Shown one piece after another: positions 21,401 through 33,460 of a DNA stretch of 64,000 nucleotides. Origin of the DNA: Clytia hemisphaerica (Eukaryota > Cnidaria > Hydrozoa > Leptothecata > Clytiidae); NCBI GenBank assembly GCA_902728285.1, contig CACVBU010000819.1:372001-436000 (forward strand). Direction: 5' to 3'. Numbering within the stretch: position 1 is the first letter of the stretch; the number at the start of each line of letters is the position of its first letter. Made by a program: the position numbers and the translations under genes. A model generated the notes under the pieces. That model saw only the letters and a program-made list of their open reading frames with translations. It was not told the origin of the DNA and did not search any database.

Positions 21401-24400
21401 ATGTTGTCTATGGAAAGACCCCGGTTTTTGCCAGTAGTAGCAAATTTTATACAACATTTGTCTAGTTTAAATTTGCCACAAATTTGGTAAAAACCGGGGT
21501 CTTTCCGTAGAAAACATTACGTCATGAATATCATGAATTGGGAAAAAATTATGGGCGTAAAACAAACCTCATTCTGGAGTTACATTCACGCCTGATGCTT
21601 AATATTTCTTCCACTTTTGATTCCAGTTCTTTTCGTATAGCAGTCACTTCACTTTCTTTGTTCGACAGGGAATTCTGTAATTGCTGTGATTGAATTTCTA
21701 GCTCACTCATCTGTTGTGTTAGTTCACTTATCTTCTTTGCATGGACATCGAACTAAAAGGTCAAAATTATAAGAAAAAAACCTGGGGGTGTGGAGAGCTT
21801 GATTCAAAAACGACGCACGGCCTCAAATTAGGCCTTTGAAATCGGACCCTTACAGTGCAGAGAAAACTTAGTAGTTGGTATTAGAGAGCTATTGCATTAT
21901 AAATTAATATATACGCTTTTTATAAGAATATTCATGAGTGATTGAGAGCATTTTTAACTGTAAATTTCCCATAATCCTCAAGTAAGGCTTGAAACTTTCA
22001 TAAAAATGCCATTTTTTATTTCAGGAATGTATTACGCGTTAAATTTAGGTTGAATTTGGGTCCTAACTTAAGAATAGCGCAAGAATAATTTAGGATGATT
22101 TTCCATCAAAAGTCAAGACTATCCATGATGTAATGGAAAAACATCATTTTTATTAAAAAACACGAGAACAAAATAGAACTCAATTCTAAAATTTCAGAAA
22201 ATTTTAAGCCAATAAAATTTTTGTTGACAGAACAGTATGGTAGCTCTTGTGCGCCGGCATATGCCGAATATACGCGGTTCCTTTGCTCTGACGGAATAAT
22301 CACGTCTCTAAAAGATTAGATTAATTTTCTTTATTTTTTTAACACACAACAATCAATGAGTTAATAACACTTTCCAATGAAGACGGGAAAAAATCTTCAA
22401 TAAAGCAAAGGTGTGAATAAAATCGAAACAAAACCTCTTTTCCTATCTGAAAGTAACCCTTACAGTTCGATGAACGATTTTAAAACAATGTAAAAGCTAA
22501 AAATAAATAGGTTTTCAACAAAATAAAAATAACGGTGGGTGGAAGAAAGTTTCCGCCACAAAAATCCCAAATCGATATTTCGTTAGAGAATAGAATACCG
22601 CTCGAGTGGGCGAATCCTTTTGGTAAAAAGAAAACAAAATCATAATTAAAATTAAATTGATGACTTTAAACCACTCTCTTTAAATCATTCTGTTTTGATT
22701 CGTGCATTCATTTTCTCTCAAAGGGAATATCTAAGTGTTCAGTGTTGTTTTTAGCCTTGGCTTCAAGCATAGTCCCGACACATTGGAGAGATAGCACCCT
22801 TCACTTTTGAGCAAAGCACATTTTATTTCAAAATTTCCTATAGTCTAAAAAAACTAGCCTTTAAAATTTTGACTTAACTTTGGCCAAAACGTAAAATTTT
22901 TGTTGACAGAAAAATGGAAAAAATGAACTGAAGAATGGAAAGAAAACATACCTCTTTCTGACGAAGGTCTTTACTGGTTGAGAGTTCATCTTTCTGAGTT
23001 GTAATCTCTTTCTCGAAGTCTTTCATAATTTGCTTCAATCGCTCTTCGTGCTGAATTTGTAACACATTTTGCAGTTTTTCTGAAATAGTAACATTCAACA
23101 AGAATGGAATATAATCCGTGTGTGAACAGATCCTCAGTACAAAATAAAGATTTTATTAAAACGCACCCTTTTTTCACAAAAGGAGCATAGCGATGCAGGT
23201 AAAGAAAGATCATACCGCGAAAATTAAAACTCGTGAAAATTCCAGAATGAAAAAAACCACGAAAATAAAAACCCGTGAAATGCAATTTTTCGGATATTTT
23301 TTCGACCGCGAAAATTAGTTTCCCCGAAAATTAGTTCCAATAAGGAAATGATTTTAAATTTCAACTTAGTAGCAGTTGGTTCATCCTTTAACCAGAATTT
23401 ATTCTACCGTGTCTTTAACTTTGAGGGTGACATTTTCATATTATTTAGAGTTTTCAAAAAATAAATTAATCTTAAATAATCTTTAGAACTGTGACTTGCT
23501 AGAGAAAAGACGACAGTTCGGGTGTAGAAAATATTTTAGGCGTACAAACTTTCGCGACCATTAACTTGTAGGGAAATCACGAAATTACAACATAGACTTT
23601 CGCGAGTTCTTTCACCAAAACTTTCATCAAACATTGTGAAGAGTTAAAAATTCCAATTCAATTAAAAAGGTTTCCTTTGAATTTAAAAAGATTAAAAGCA
23701 TACGATCAAATTGACTGAAGTTTCAACTAGGAGTGCAATGATTTTCAGCTTTTTAAAGTAATCTTTTTAACGCGAATCGTTATTTCAAAAACATGCACTT
23801 TAATGAAAAAGGCTAAAAATCGCGAAAATAGCTAAGGTAAGGTTTGCGTTTACGAAATATTTTGTACGTCTAAAGTAACTTTTACCTTTTTCAATTGCAA
23901 AATTCCTTTTTAGCTCTTCACTCTCTGCTTTCTGTTCAGCAACCAATTGACTTTTTAGCGACGTCAGCAATAATTGATTTGATTTGTGTAGTTCTTCAAG
24001 TTCACGCTGATGATCTGCTGAAATGGTCGACATTTCTTGCTGTGTAATAGAATTAAAAGCAATATGTAAACATATGGCTATGGAACGTTCTTAGGCCATA
24101 GTAACACTTTTTTCATTACTGGGCTAAAGGTTTTCCTTTTAAGAATTATTGCCAAAGAAAATGTGACTTTATGATGAATGACTATCCCATCCCAAAAGAG
24201 TGGTAAATACGGGAACCAAATTTTCAAGTCTTTTTCAACACCTGCTCAGTTGAGCGGAATATGAAATTTCAAACAAAAATCTTCGTCCTAACTTCATCTT
24301 GACTTTGTGTTTATTCATTCTGTTTTAAAGTTTCAAAGTCGAACCTTCATCATCTCGTGCCATCCGTCCTCTTTTCTGGTCATTTCTTCGACAGAAGTGT

Positions 24401-27400
24401 CCTTGAGTGTACTCAATTGTCGCTCAAAATCATTTAACATCTCCTCTTTTTGTTGTTCAAAGGCCTTCTTAAGATCTGTAATTTCTTGTTGGTGTGTCAG
24501 GTGCTGGCTTGATAAGCTTTCACGATTTCTATCTTGTTTTTCGGATAACATTTTGAGCTGTTGAAAGAACAAAATAATTCGATGGAAAATGTATTTTTGT
24601 CACATTCTTCATATTACGAAATTATATAAGAATTCTGAAGAATTGAAAAAGAGATGACAATTGGTCGACTAATCTGTGTCACTGACATTATTTCAGAAAT
24701 CTTTAATTCTTATAGGGCCACTGAAAGATGGTAATATCTGATAAATTCCCGAGTCTACAGCATATTGACACTAGATCAAGAAAAAAGTCAACGTCACCTT
24801 TTCGACTGTAGCCGCGAATTACCGCGCAGGCATTTTTTTGTCCGCTTTATCCCACTAAAACCGTCCCAGTCCATTTTTCGCACTTATAGACAATAGAAAA
24901 ATGTGTCAAAAAAGGATTGAATCGAGTTTAAGGATAATCAAATAATTAAGTGGCACGCGCCTGACCACGCGACTACGGTCGAAAAGGTGTATTGATTTAA
25001 CATTACGTCATTTTGTAAAAGCAGTATCTCGTTTTCTTTATGTTGTCTCGTTTGTTCTGACTCTAGTCTCATCTTTTCTATGATAAGGTTGTGCTGGGTG
25101 ATTTTCTCGCTTAACTCTTTCTGGTGAGCTTCAGTCAAATTCCTAAAAGTAAATGTCATAAAAAAATTCATACACGTTTTGAATGAAGCCTTCGGATGAT
25201 GTTCTTAACTTAAGTTTATAGCCTAAAAGAATTGTTAACATGTTCTTATTTTCACCACTTTCACAAAGAAATTGGTTGCTTTGGAGTACGCGAAGCATGT
25301 TCTTAACTTATTCTTAATAGTTTGGCTCTTGTTCTTATATATTATAATTTGGAAAAAATTACCATGAGTGAAACTTGAATAAAAGTTGTTAAGGGCAAAA
25401 TTTGTTAGTATTAGCAAGAAAAGAACAGTTAACACCATTTTGCAAGGGAATTCATTAGTGATTCTGAACAAACCTGATATTTTCGGAAGATTCTTTTTGC
25501 ATTAGTTCTTTGATTCTTTCTATTCGTTGTTGAAATTCTTGTTCTTTGTGTTTTTGTTCCATAAGAAATTGTTCTTTCTCGTTTGAAGCACCAGACTATA
25601 AGGAAGTTTAACTTTTAAAAAATACAACTCGATTTGTTTGTAGTGTTTGTAGATTGTTGATTTCTATAAATGGAGATGGATAAAAGAAAACCTAGTATAT
25701 ATGTATTTTCGAACTACACTCGAATCTGTCGTTGAGTCACCAGAGTCACAACAAAACATCTAGAAATCCATTTTGTGCCTTGGCAAAGCATGAAATAGAC
25801 TCTCGTATGGTTTTTAATGGTCAATTTTACTGGTCAAATTATATCCTGTTTAAATCGAGACATTTCCCAAAGATGTTCTTCCTAAGATCCTTAGAATATA
25901 CGAAAACCCAAAAGACCAAATGCTAAAAAATTACCTGGGTATCAGCTAGAAGCTTCTTATAATCATTGTTTTTCTCCATAGCACTGCCCAGCATACTCTT
26001 CTGGTCTTTATACTGTTTTTGAAGCTCGACTAATTGACGATTCGAATCGTGTAGCTTACTGTTGACAGTGGATAATGTCTTGTTTTGGTGGTCAACCTCC
26101 TTTGCCTTGGATGAAAGATTTTCTTCCAAAACCTTTAGCTGTGAGTTAAGATCATTGATTTTAGTATCAAACTCTAGTTTGATTGCTTGTTTATCTTTTT
26201 CGAACTGTTCCAAAAGCAAGCTTTGTGTTTCTTTCAGGATTCTTTCGGATTCCTCTTTAAAACGTGAGATGTCTTGTGTATGTTTCTTCTGTTCTTTAGC
26301 TTGCTCACTGGTTTGCTTTTGTTGTAAAGTTTTCAAGTCTGTTTGACTCTTATCTTCAAGAATTTTAATTTTTGATTGAAGTTTTTGGATTTCCAGTTGA
26401 AGATTGTTAACGGTATTGAATTGGTTCTAAAAGAAAAAGGATAGAAGGAATTTTCAGAACGGCAATCCCAGAATTGATGAGGTCTATTTTGGGACAGGTG
26501 ACCCCCTGGATATTTTGTTATCCAGACCACCCTGGACGAAACACCTTCCAAACATACGGGGGAGGGGGTACAGACTATTTCTTAAAAATGGCCCAAGCAA
26601 ATCAGATCTGGATTCTACATTATTTTTAGAGCTTGTTTGTAAGTGAACGACGAGGCTAAGGGAAGTATTCAAACAACTTTAGTCTGAGCGACCTGAAGGC
26701 CCCTCTTTCAAACTAGATTCAATTTAGCCTTAAAATCCTTCTTTTTAACTGCTGAGTGTTAAGCAGTAAGGCATCATTTACTATGTTTTAGTCTTTGGTA
26801 TGGCCCGGCAGCCTGGGTTTGACACCAACAAACACTCTAGCCGAGTGCTCTACTTTTATAATATGGTCACTAATAACAATAATGTACTTCTTTATCAAAA
26901 AAAAGTGAATGGGAAAACCTTTGCATGAAAATTGGTAAAGATTATCAAACCTGAATTTCATTCTGATTTATTTGATATCGATTGTGTTCACTGTCAAATT
27001 TGTCTTTCCATGTCACCACTTCCTTTTCTAACAATGAGCATTGTTTTTCAAGTTCCTTTTTATGGATTTTTGTTTCGTTCAACTCGTTTGCTTGAGAATC
27101 CAATTTGCTTTTCAATTTGACAAGAGAAGCTAAAAAAAAATGAAAAAATTATCATGTTTTTAATTTTTTAAAGAATAATAAATTTTGAATTTAGCTCTAC
27201 CTTGGACCTTGGTATAGATCAATTTTTCACCACAAGTTACTAATGTTGTTAAAAAATTATCAATTATTTTAAGTACTTTTACAAGAAAAAGGTACTATAA
27301 GGACATAGAGCTGAGCCAAAGATTTAAGAAAATGCAGGCTTCACATACTGTAGAAATTTCACGTTTTCACTTCACGTTTCTGCCAAAATTCCACAAAAAC

Positions 27401-28681
27401 ATTCAAAAAGTGCTGAAATAAGAACTCATTATACACTTGATGTTTGATGATGACTACATTTAGTTTGACAGATGGTGTTTAACTGGTGTTTAGTTTCATA
27501 TTATAGCTTGAGTTATAAATTGAACAAAAAAGTGTCTCAAAGTTTAATACAATTTCAAAGGAAAAATTTTATATTTTCATTGAGACTAAATTATGTTTCA
27601 ATTCAAAAGTGTAGTGAAATTTTAAACATAGAAATCAACACGCACCTTCTTGTTGTGTCTTCATTTGATCAAGATTGGAAATCTGTTTTGAAAAATCGTC
27701 AGTGTTTCGTCTCCTTTCTGATTCTATACGTTCCAAATGGACAATTTTCTCTTTGAGTTCCGAATTGACAGAAGCAAGTGTCTTTTCAAAATGATTAACT
27801 TGTGTTTGTAAATTTGTGTTACTTGCTTTCATCTCTTCGTTTTCTTCTTCATTTTGACTGAGAGATTTCTCTAAGAATCGAATCCTATTAATAAATTCTG
27901 TTTTTCTCAACTCGAAATCTTTGATTAATTTTTGTTTTTCATTTTCAAGTTTTTCAAACTCATTTGTCTTGATTTGGCCTCCTAGAGAGGCTAATTCCCT
28001 TGCATGCAACTGCTTCAATTTCAAAATTTTGTCTTCATTTTCGATTAGGATTTGATCCTTTTCACCAAACCAATTTTTACGATCAATTTCATATTCTGCT
28101 CGAATAGATTCGATGGTGTCCCTCAATTCATTTTGCTTCTCTTTATTTCTTAAAACTTCCTTTTCGAATTTCTCTTTCATAACAGCTATCTGCTCATGTT
28201 GATTATTGACTTCACTTATTTTCCCACGTTTAGAAGCATCTAGATCTTTCTGAAAAGATGAAAACCTATCCAAAAGTTCACCATATTCTCGTTTCCTCTC
28301 CAACAACTTATTCTGTAAATCCAATAATTTATTCTCATAATCAGTTCTCAAACTATTCTCATTCAATTTTGACCTCTCAACAGTTTCTTCCAAAATTTTC
28401 TGTAATCTTAAATTTTGTTCTTCAGTCTCTTTCAAAACATCAGTTGATTTTTTTAATTGTTTTTCAAAATTTTCATACTCTTGGTACTTGGCTTTGCATG
28501 AAAAGATTTGGTTCTTGCTTTCCTCCATTATTCTTGTAATATTAGCTTTGTATTCCTTTTTCATGTTTGCAATTATAGTGTCACTTTCTTCAGCTCTTGA
28601 ATTTAAATTGTAAATTACTTTTGTCAATTGTGCAATTTTTTTACACATTTTTATGTGCATATCATCTGTGTAGTCCGCCAT
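18468..28681 (-). CDS. FAM184A: FAM184 family coiled-coil protein, 12 coding exons, complete
   Basis: Exons (minus strand): 28681-27646, 27129-26951, 26426-25935, 25595-25474, 25142-25007, 24557-24345, 24039-23886, 23079-22952, 21752-21568, 20336-20183, 18866-18645 and 18602-18468. Every junction is GT-AG and every phase closes, giving 1051 residues and a TGA stop. Two blocks identify the family. The first is near the N-terminus (residues 8-27, containing KKIAQLTKVIYNLN), and the second is near the C-terminus (about 940-1000, containing RPSRDEDV, KKYYKLELVNREENFNKVF and SPKVGFMNP). Both closely match vertebrate FAM184A as I know it; its human length is about 1140. Between them is almost continuous coiled coil rich in Glu, Lys, Gln and Leu. 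No signal peptide or membrane segment is seen. FAM184 proteins are poorly characterised and are thought to be cytoplasmic or cytoskeletal. FAM184A and FAM184B cannot be told apart here; a pre-duplication single gene is expected outside vertebrates. Introns carry several MITEs (19190, 21384, 25171). Confidence 0.92.
19190..19889. mobile_element. repeat H, copy 1, with (GGAC)n run, intronic
   Basis: Units of about 150-170 bp containing AAAATCGGGCTCCGTCACAT and TTTTGCATCATTGTGC are repeated about four times and diverge from each other. They are followed by a run of ACGGACGAACGGACGG units (19803-19850) and an end reading GGACCTCTACCCCACCGGGGTAGGTCCA. A copy in the opposite direction lies at 50352-50950. 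This copy sits in an intron of the FAM184 gene. The 63-codon open frame crossing it only translates the repeat. Confidence 0.7.
21384..21533. mobile_element. foldback MITE G, copy 1, intronic
   Basis: The whole element is a hairpin. TGATATTCATGACGTAATGT and GGAAAGACCCCGGTTTTTGC on the left pair with AAAACCGGGGTCTTTCCGTA and ACATTACGTCATGAATATCA on the right. A second copy is at 58951-59098 with the same tips and loop (TTGTCTAGTTTAAATTTGCC). Confidence 0.85.
25171..25345. mobile_element. MITE D, copy 2, intronic, decayed
   Basis: It starts TACACGTTTTGAATG and shares ATGTTCTTAAC, CATGTTCTTATTTTCACCA and the TGCTTTGGAGTACGCGAAGC segment (TTTTAGAGTCCGCAAAGC in copy 1) with the copy at 15923. The right terminal repeat is not clear. 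Confidence 0.6.
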
Positions 28682-28984
28682 TTTTGAGGTTTTTTTCTAA
28701 AAAGATGTGAAATCGATTAAAGCACCAAGTGGTCAATCAAAACACATAAGATTTCATTACTGTATAAGGAATGACCAACTTAACTTAAGTCAATTCGCTT
28801 CAAGTGTCCTGATTTGCCTGCTATTTTTCAACCAATGCTCCAATTCAAACAAATCATACATACCGTTACAAAGATAATTTAGAGTACTATAACTTTTAAG
28901 AGTCTTTGAAAATGAAGATTGGAAAAAATGAACTTTTTAGCCTTGATACTAGTAACGTTATTTTTTGGTGTAGAGATACTTTGT

Positions 28985-29235
28985 CCTGTTTACATGTGCG
29001 GAATTATTTATACTCTCACGTGTAATCAAGGCCTAAAAATTGAAGTGCTATCAGAGGAAATAAATATCAGAATTTGGTTGGCTGATTAGCCTGGCTGCTG
29101 CACGTTAGCAATTGGTCATTTGTTTCATTTAAGTTTTCAAGTTTTATTTAATTGTCTTGGGATCTTGAACTTGATTCAGGTAACTCTCATCCTTGTTAAA
29201 ATTGCAAATACATCCTGTCTGTAGATGACTGACAG
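28985..29235. repeat. element J, diverged fragment upstream of FAM184
   Basis: It aligns with 36740-36970 and 38360-38585 over about 240 bp: shared TTTACATGTGCGGAATT, TTGGCTGCTGCACGTT-like and TTGATTCAGGTAACTCTCAT blocks. It has no termini of its own. It lies 300-550 bp upstream of the FAM184 start codon, so it may overlap the promoter region. Confidence 0.65.
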
Positions 29236-29621
29236 TCTGAGAAATCCTCCTACAGAATTGCGCACTTGACTCCCAAGGCTGGAAGCCCACAATTACACAG
29301 TTAAGATTTATGCCCGTGTGCACGTGTGCAATTGCACGCTTATGATCCCGTCCCGGTTGAGATTACTTGAGCAGATTAGAGGGTTCAAATTTTTCTAAAT
29401 CGGGTGAATACATGGTCAAACGGGCAAAAGTTTTTAACACGATCGTTTTCTACAATAAATTTTGAGTACAGTAAGATTAGAATAGGCTTTCTAATTTCAA
29501 CGAAACAATAGGAAATGTGCTCTCAAAAGTTTATGAAAGATTAATACATGATCAAATCTCAGATTTCTATGAGGACATATTATATGTACAGCGAAAAACA
29601 ATGTGCATGTAAGAAAGGTTT

Positions 29622-30135
29622 AGGTACCATGGCTCCGCCCCCCCACTTATTTGGGGGTTGTAAATCTAAAATCGGCCTAAAAGTAGGTGAGAGCTGTCTC
29701 ATTTTTTAAACTCAGGGGGGGCCTAAAAAAGTCGGGGGACCTGAAGGGCTGCACTAAAGTTCTGGGGGCTAATTACAATAATTAAGAAATTGTAAAAATT
29801 TTTTTTTGTTTGGTTTTAATAATCTGTTTTTAAATATTCTACCGTTTTATTTTTATCTGCGTGCGAGAGGGGGTGGTACACACACCACAAAAAGAAGACG
29901 TTCCATTGTTGCGAAACGATTCAAATGTTTTGCTTTGAACCTTGAAAGTACTTTTTGCAGGGACCTGAACCTTTAGATTTCAGCTGGAACCTGAACCTTA
30001 CTGAAAAGTGGGGGGACCTAAAACTTAGGGGGGACCTAAAACTTAGGGGGGACCTAAAACTTAGGGGGGACCTAAAACTTAGGGGGGACCTAAATTTGTT
30101 GGGGGGACCTAGAACCCCGTTCGGAGCCATGGTAC
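29622..30135. mobile_element. MITE T with 20-bp tandem repeat
   Basis: The inverted ends are GGTACCATGGCTCCGCCCC and the reverse complement of GCGTACCATGGCTCCGAACG. Inside, five tandem copies of a 20-bp unit (GACCTAAAACTTAGGGGG) occupy about 30009-30108. The regular open frames on both strands (reading SFRSPL or GDLKLR repeatedly) come from this tandem array and are not genes. A related element is at 44150-45045. Confidence 0.7.
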
Positions 30136-30137
30136 GC

Positions 30138-31760
30138 AAGCACTGCTACTAATGCTAACTGAAATCTGGAAAAAAGCCATTGATGATGACAGAAATTCGG
30201 AGCATTACGTTTATAGACTTTTCTAAAGCATTTGATTGCATTTCTCACCATCTTTTACTCGCAAAGATGGAAGCCTATGGCTTCAGCACGAATGCTATTA
30301 TATTGATTGGAAATTACCTTACCAATAGAAAACAAAGGACTAGAATAGGAGACAGCTATAGTACTTGGCATTAACATTTCAGTAGGGTTTCCACAAGGAT
30401 CCATCCTTGGGCCATTACTTTTCAACATTATACCTAAGAGATCTTTTCTATTTTCTAAATGATACAATTCTAAATTATGCTGATGATACAACACCATTTT
30501 CAGTAGCAGACTCATGGGACGAAGTTGAGGAAGAACTAAATACATCTGCCTCCATTATATTTGAATGGTTATCACATAATCAAATGAAAGGAAATGCCGA
30601 GAAAACCGAATTCATTGCTAACAACATGTCGATAACGAATTAAGTAGAGCAATACAAGATCAGTTCAAAAAAAATAGTAGTCTTGTTTCCGGAAATCGGC
30701 CGGGTGAACTTTTTTTTGGAAAAAAATATATCTCACCCGGCCGCAAATAGAAAAAAACTTTTTTTTTTGTGCAATCTACTTTCCTGTTTTATGTTGTTGT
30801 GAATAGAATTACCTTAGAGTACAGCTTCTTCTTAAAATTTCGTTTTTTCAAGTAAAGAGACATCGAACCTGGATTATTTTTTCGTACACGTCAATTAGAG
30901 TTTTTCTAGGAAAATTGATAAAAAAAAATATTTTCCGGCCGCCCGGGTGAGATTTTTTTTCGTCACCCGCATTTCCGGAAACAAAACTACTTTTTTTTTG
31001 GCCTCAGCAGGTTTCAAATAGCAACACATATCTAAGATATTAGGAATGACTTTTGACAACCATCTCACATTCGAAAATTACATCAAACAACGCTGTAAAA
31101 AGGCAAGTCAAAAGATAAGTGCTCTAGCGAGAATAGACCCTTATATGAATCAAGCTAAACGACAAAACTAATGAATGCATTTTTCAAAAGTCAGTTTAAC
31201 TATTGTCCATTAGTTTGGATGTTTCATAGCTACCGCCTAGAAAATATAAACCATTTACATGAACAATGCTTAAGACTAGTCTTCCCTGAAGAAAATTTGA
31301 GTTTTGAAGAACTTCTAGAGAAAGACAATTCAGTAACTTTCGACCATTGTAATATTCAGCTTCTGGCAACAGAGCTATTCAAATGCAAATCAAACATTTC
31401 AAAGCTAAATGATGGAATATTTGTTCATAATGAAAGTCTACAAACACACAACATCAAATGTTTTTCAAACCTAGAAACATCAGAGCAGTGTTCCATGGTG
31501 AGGAGTCTCTATCCTATCAAGGCCCAAAAATATGGGAATTAGTTCCCCAAGAACTTCGACATCTTAATGACCTTAAGGACTTTAAAGACAAAATTAAGCA
31601 TTGGAAACCAACGTTATGTCCGTGTAGAATATGTAAAGTGTACATTGATGGTGTCGGCTTCATTTAAGAACTGTATAAGTTGTAAATAGGTTGACTTGTA
31701 TTAGCCTAGTAGCTATTTGTTTTTATGTCAACAATAAATAACAATTACAAACAAACAAAC
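30138..31760 (+). pseudogene. decayed LINE reverse transcriptase, 5'-truncated
   Basis: Broken pieces of a non-LTR reverse transcriptase are readable in order. They are LLLMLTEIWKKAIDDD, then IDFSKAFDCISHHLL (frame change), then PQGSILGPLLFN (another frame change), then the catalytic YADD with following WLSHNQMKGNAEKTEF. After an inserted MITE come ILGMTFDNHLTFENYI and, at 31171-31667, the C-terminal block FNYCPLVWMFHSYRLENIN. The 3' end is a tail containing AATAAATAACAATTACAAAC and ACAAACAAAC. There are at least three frameshifts and one insertion, so it is dead. The arrangement fits the jockey/CR1 group; the exact clade was not resolved. Confidence 0.85.
30666..31000. mobile_element. MITE inserted in the LINE
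   Basis: The inverted ends are TAGTAGTCTTGTTTCCGGAA and the reverse complement of GTAGTTTTGTTTCCGGAAAT, each preceded by an A run. Both ends carry CACCCG-type blocks (CTCACCCGGCCGC, TCACCCGCA). The insert interrupts the reverse transcriptase remnant between its catalytic and C-terminal parts. Confidence 0.75.
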
Positions 31761-32454
31761 CCAATCTCACGATAGGGGGAGACAGAAGTAAAGTGAAGTA
31801 AAAATAGGGGGATAACAACTTTTGTTCAAAATATCTATCATATTTTATATTGATTGATTTATATATTTGGTGTGGGACAACTAAAAAACAAGTGTAGATA
31901 GCTAAATTTTCACCTGCAGCACCATGTTAAACTCTTTTTTCATATAATTTTTACTACAAATTTCAATTTTTTTAGTTTTGAATGACTGGTCGACCGCTGC
32001 TGTAAATAGTGCGGGTTTGAAAATTATTAAAAATAGGGGGTATACCTGGGTATACACATAGGGGGGGATGAAATAAAAATGGCGGGGTTCAGACCCCTCT
32101 GCACACTTATGTATGCTTTTTGCGCCAATTTCCGAAGTATAGGTGCACCTTGTCCGGACCAAAATTTATCAGCTGTGTGCTCCTTTCACAGTGCGGAACT
32201 TGGTATTTCCAAATTTTTCCTCGAGTGCACAGTTAGTGGAAGTACCTTGATTTTAAGCATTTTCAAAGCTCACAATAACAACTTTCTTTTTTATTACGGA
32301 AACCAAACGAGTGAGAACAAGTCATAAAACTAAAAGTCAGCGCTCCATGGTTAAGGTGCTGTATTTGACAAAATTATTAAGATAAAATGACATACTTTTT
32401 AACAACTTTTTTAACAAGTCACTTTTTTGAAGCCTCTTCGTAGGAGAATGTGTT
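31761..32454. other. spacer, nothing recognised
   Basis: It starts directly after the LINE tail with CCCAATCTCACGATAG, which resembles the tip of the hairpin at 35936-36161 (CCCAATCTCACGGTA). The LINE may therefore have inserted into or beside such an element. No supported gene. Confidence 0.35.
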
Positions 32455-32665
32455 ATTCTATAAGGAATTTTATAACACTTCATGGCAGATTAAAAAGACG
32501 ATCAGAAAACGAAAGCTTCTTTGTTTTTCATTTTCGCATTTATGGAAAAGAGTGAAATTTTCAGTAGATGCTCTATTTGATATGAGGATTCATGGTTGCG
32601 AAATGGTGGCTATGGGTAATTCCTTTGTTCTTTTACTATTTTTTTTTGTTCTAAAGTGACGTAAA
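32455..32665. repeat. repeat N, copy without insertion
   Basis: The reverse complement of this stretch matches 38905-39027 plus 39598-39710: shared GGAATTACCCATAGCCACCA, AATCCTCATATC and AAAATGAAAAACAAAGAA blocks. It therefore represents the empty site of the element at 39028-39594. Confidence 0.8.
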
Positions 32666-33053
32666 GACAGTTAGGGGAACAACCCAGGATGCTGCCATTC
32701 TATAAGCCAGCAAAATCTAAATGACATAATTTGTAAACTTAAGTTTTTTACCATTTCCCATCGAAAACAACCAAAAACATTGCTACTTCCCAAGCCGGCG
32801 ACCAAAACAAATTGACCTGAGTATGGTCCTAAATCCGACAGCCCTGCCTAAAACCGATGGGGTCTTTCAAAGATACAAACTAAAATAAAAACAAACCTTT
32901 CACTGTGATGCAACGTAGATACCAAAGTGTCAACTAAACTGAGAAATTTGATACACTGCACCAAATAACAATAATCAGTTGGGTGTTTAAGAAAATTTTT
33001 TCAACAATGAAATGTCGCGTCAGCAAAATATGTTGTCCTTATAAGGGCAAAGA
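32666..33053. other. short spacer
   Basis: No gene or repeat structure was recognised. Confidence 0.4.
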
Positions 33054-33460
33054 CAGTCACAGAAATCCTTGCATTTGCACGGGGTGTGCATTTGCAACGG
33101 TTTCAACGATTTTTTCCGACCCTGTGCAATTATGAGCTAGAACGTGTAAGGCAAAATGCGCGAAAATTAACAAATCTCAACTTTAAAATGAAAAAAAAAA
33201 AATATAACGAAAAACGAATGGCATTTTCATTTTCTCTTTAGAAGATTCTTTAGCCTTTTTAGAAAATTTTTGTCTACAGGTTAAAATTTTGATCTGTGCA
33301 TTTTTTTATAATCAAGTGTAACATTTTTCCACTCTGTGTAAATGCAACGGGTCGCAGTGATCGAGTGTATTTGCATGGGGTTTTTTCGTCACTTTCGTTT
33401 TCGACCCGTTGCATTTGCTGCATGTTGAACCCTGTGCAAATGCAAGGATTTCCGTGACTG
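33054..33460. mobile_element. MITE I, CAGTCAC ends, 5-bp TSD
   Basis: The inverted ends are CAGTCACAGAAATCCTTGCA and CAGTCACGGAAATCCTTGCA (reverse of the right end), extending through TTTGCAC. AAAGA is duplicated at 33049-33053 and 33461-33465. Both arms carry further CATTTGCAACGG blocks. No coding sequence. Confidence 0.85.

Noticed and set aside
26790-26870. Possible tRNA-like B box (GGGTTTGACACC)
   Set aside because: No acceptor or T stem could be paired around it.
29921-30152. Opposed open frames with SFRSPL or GDLKLR repeats
   Set aside because: They are translations of the 20-bp tandem array inside MITE T; open in several frames because the unit lacks stops.
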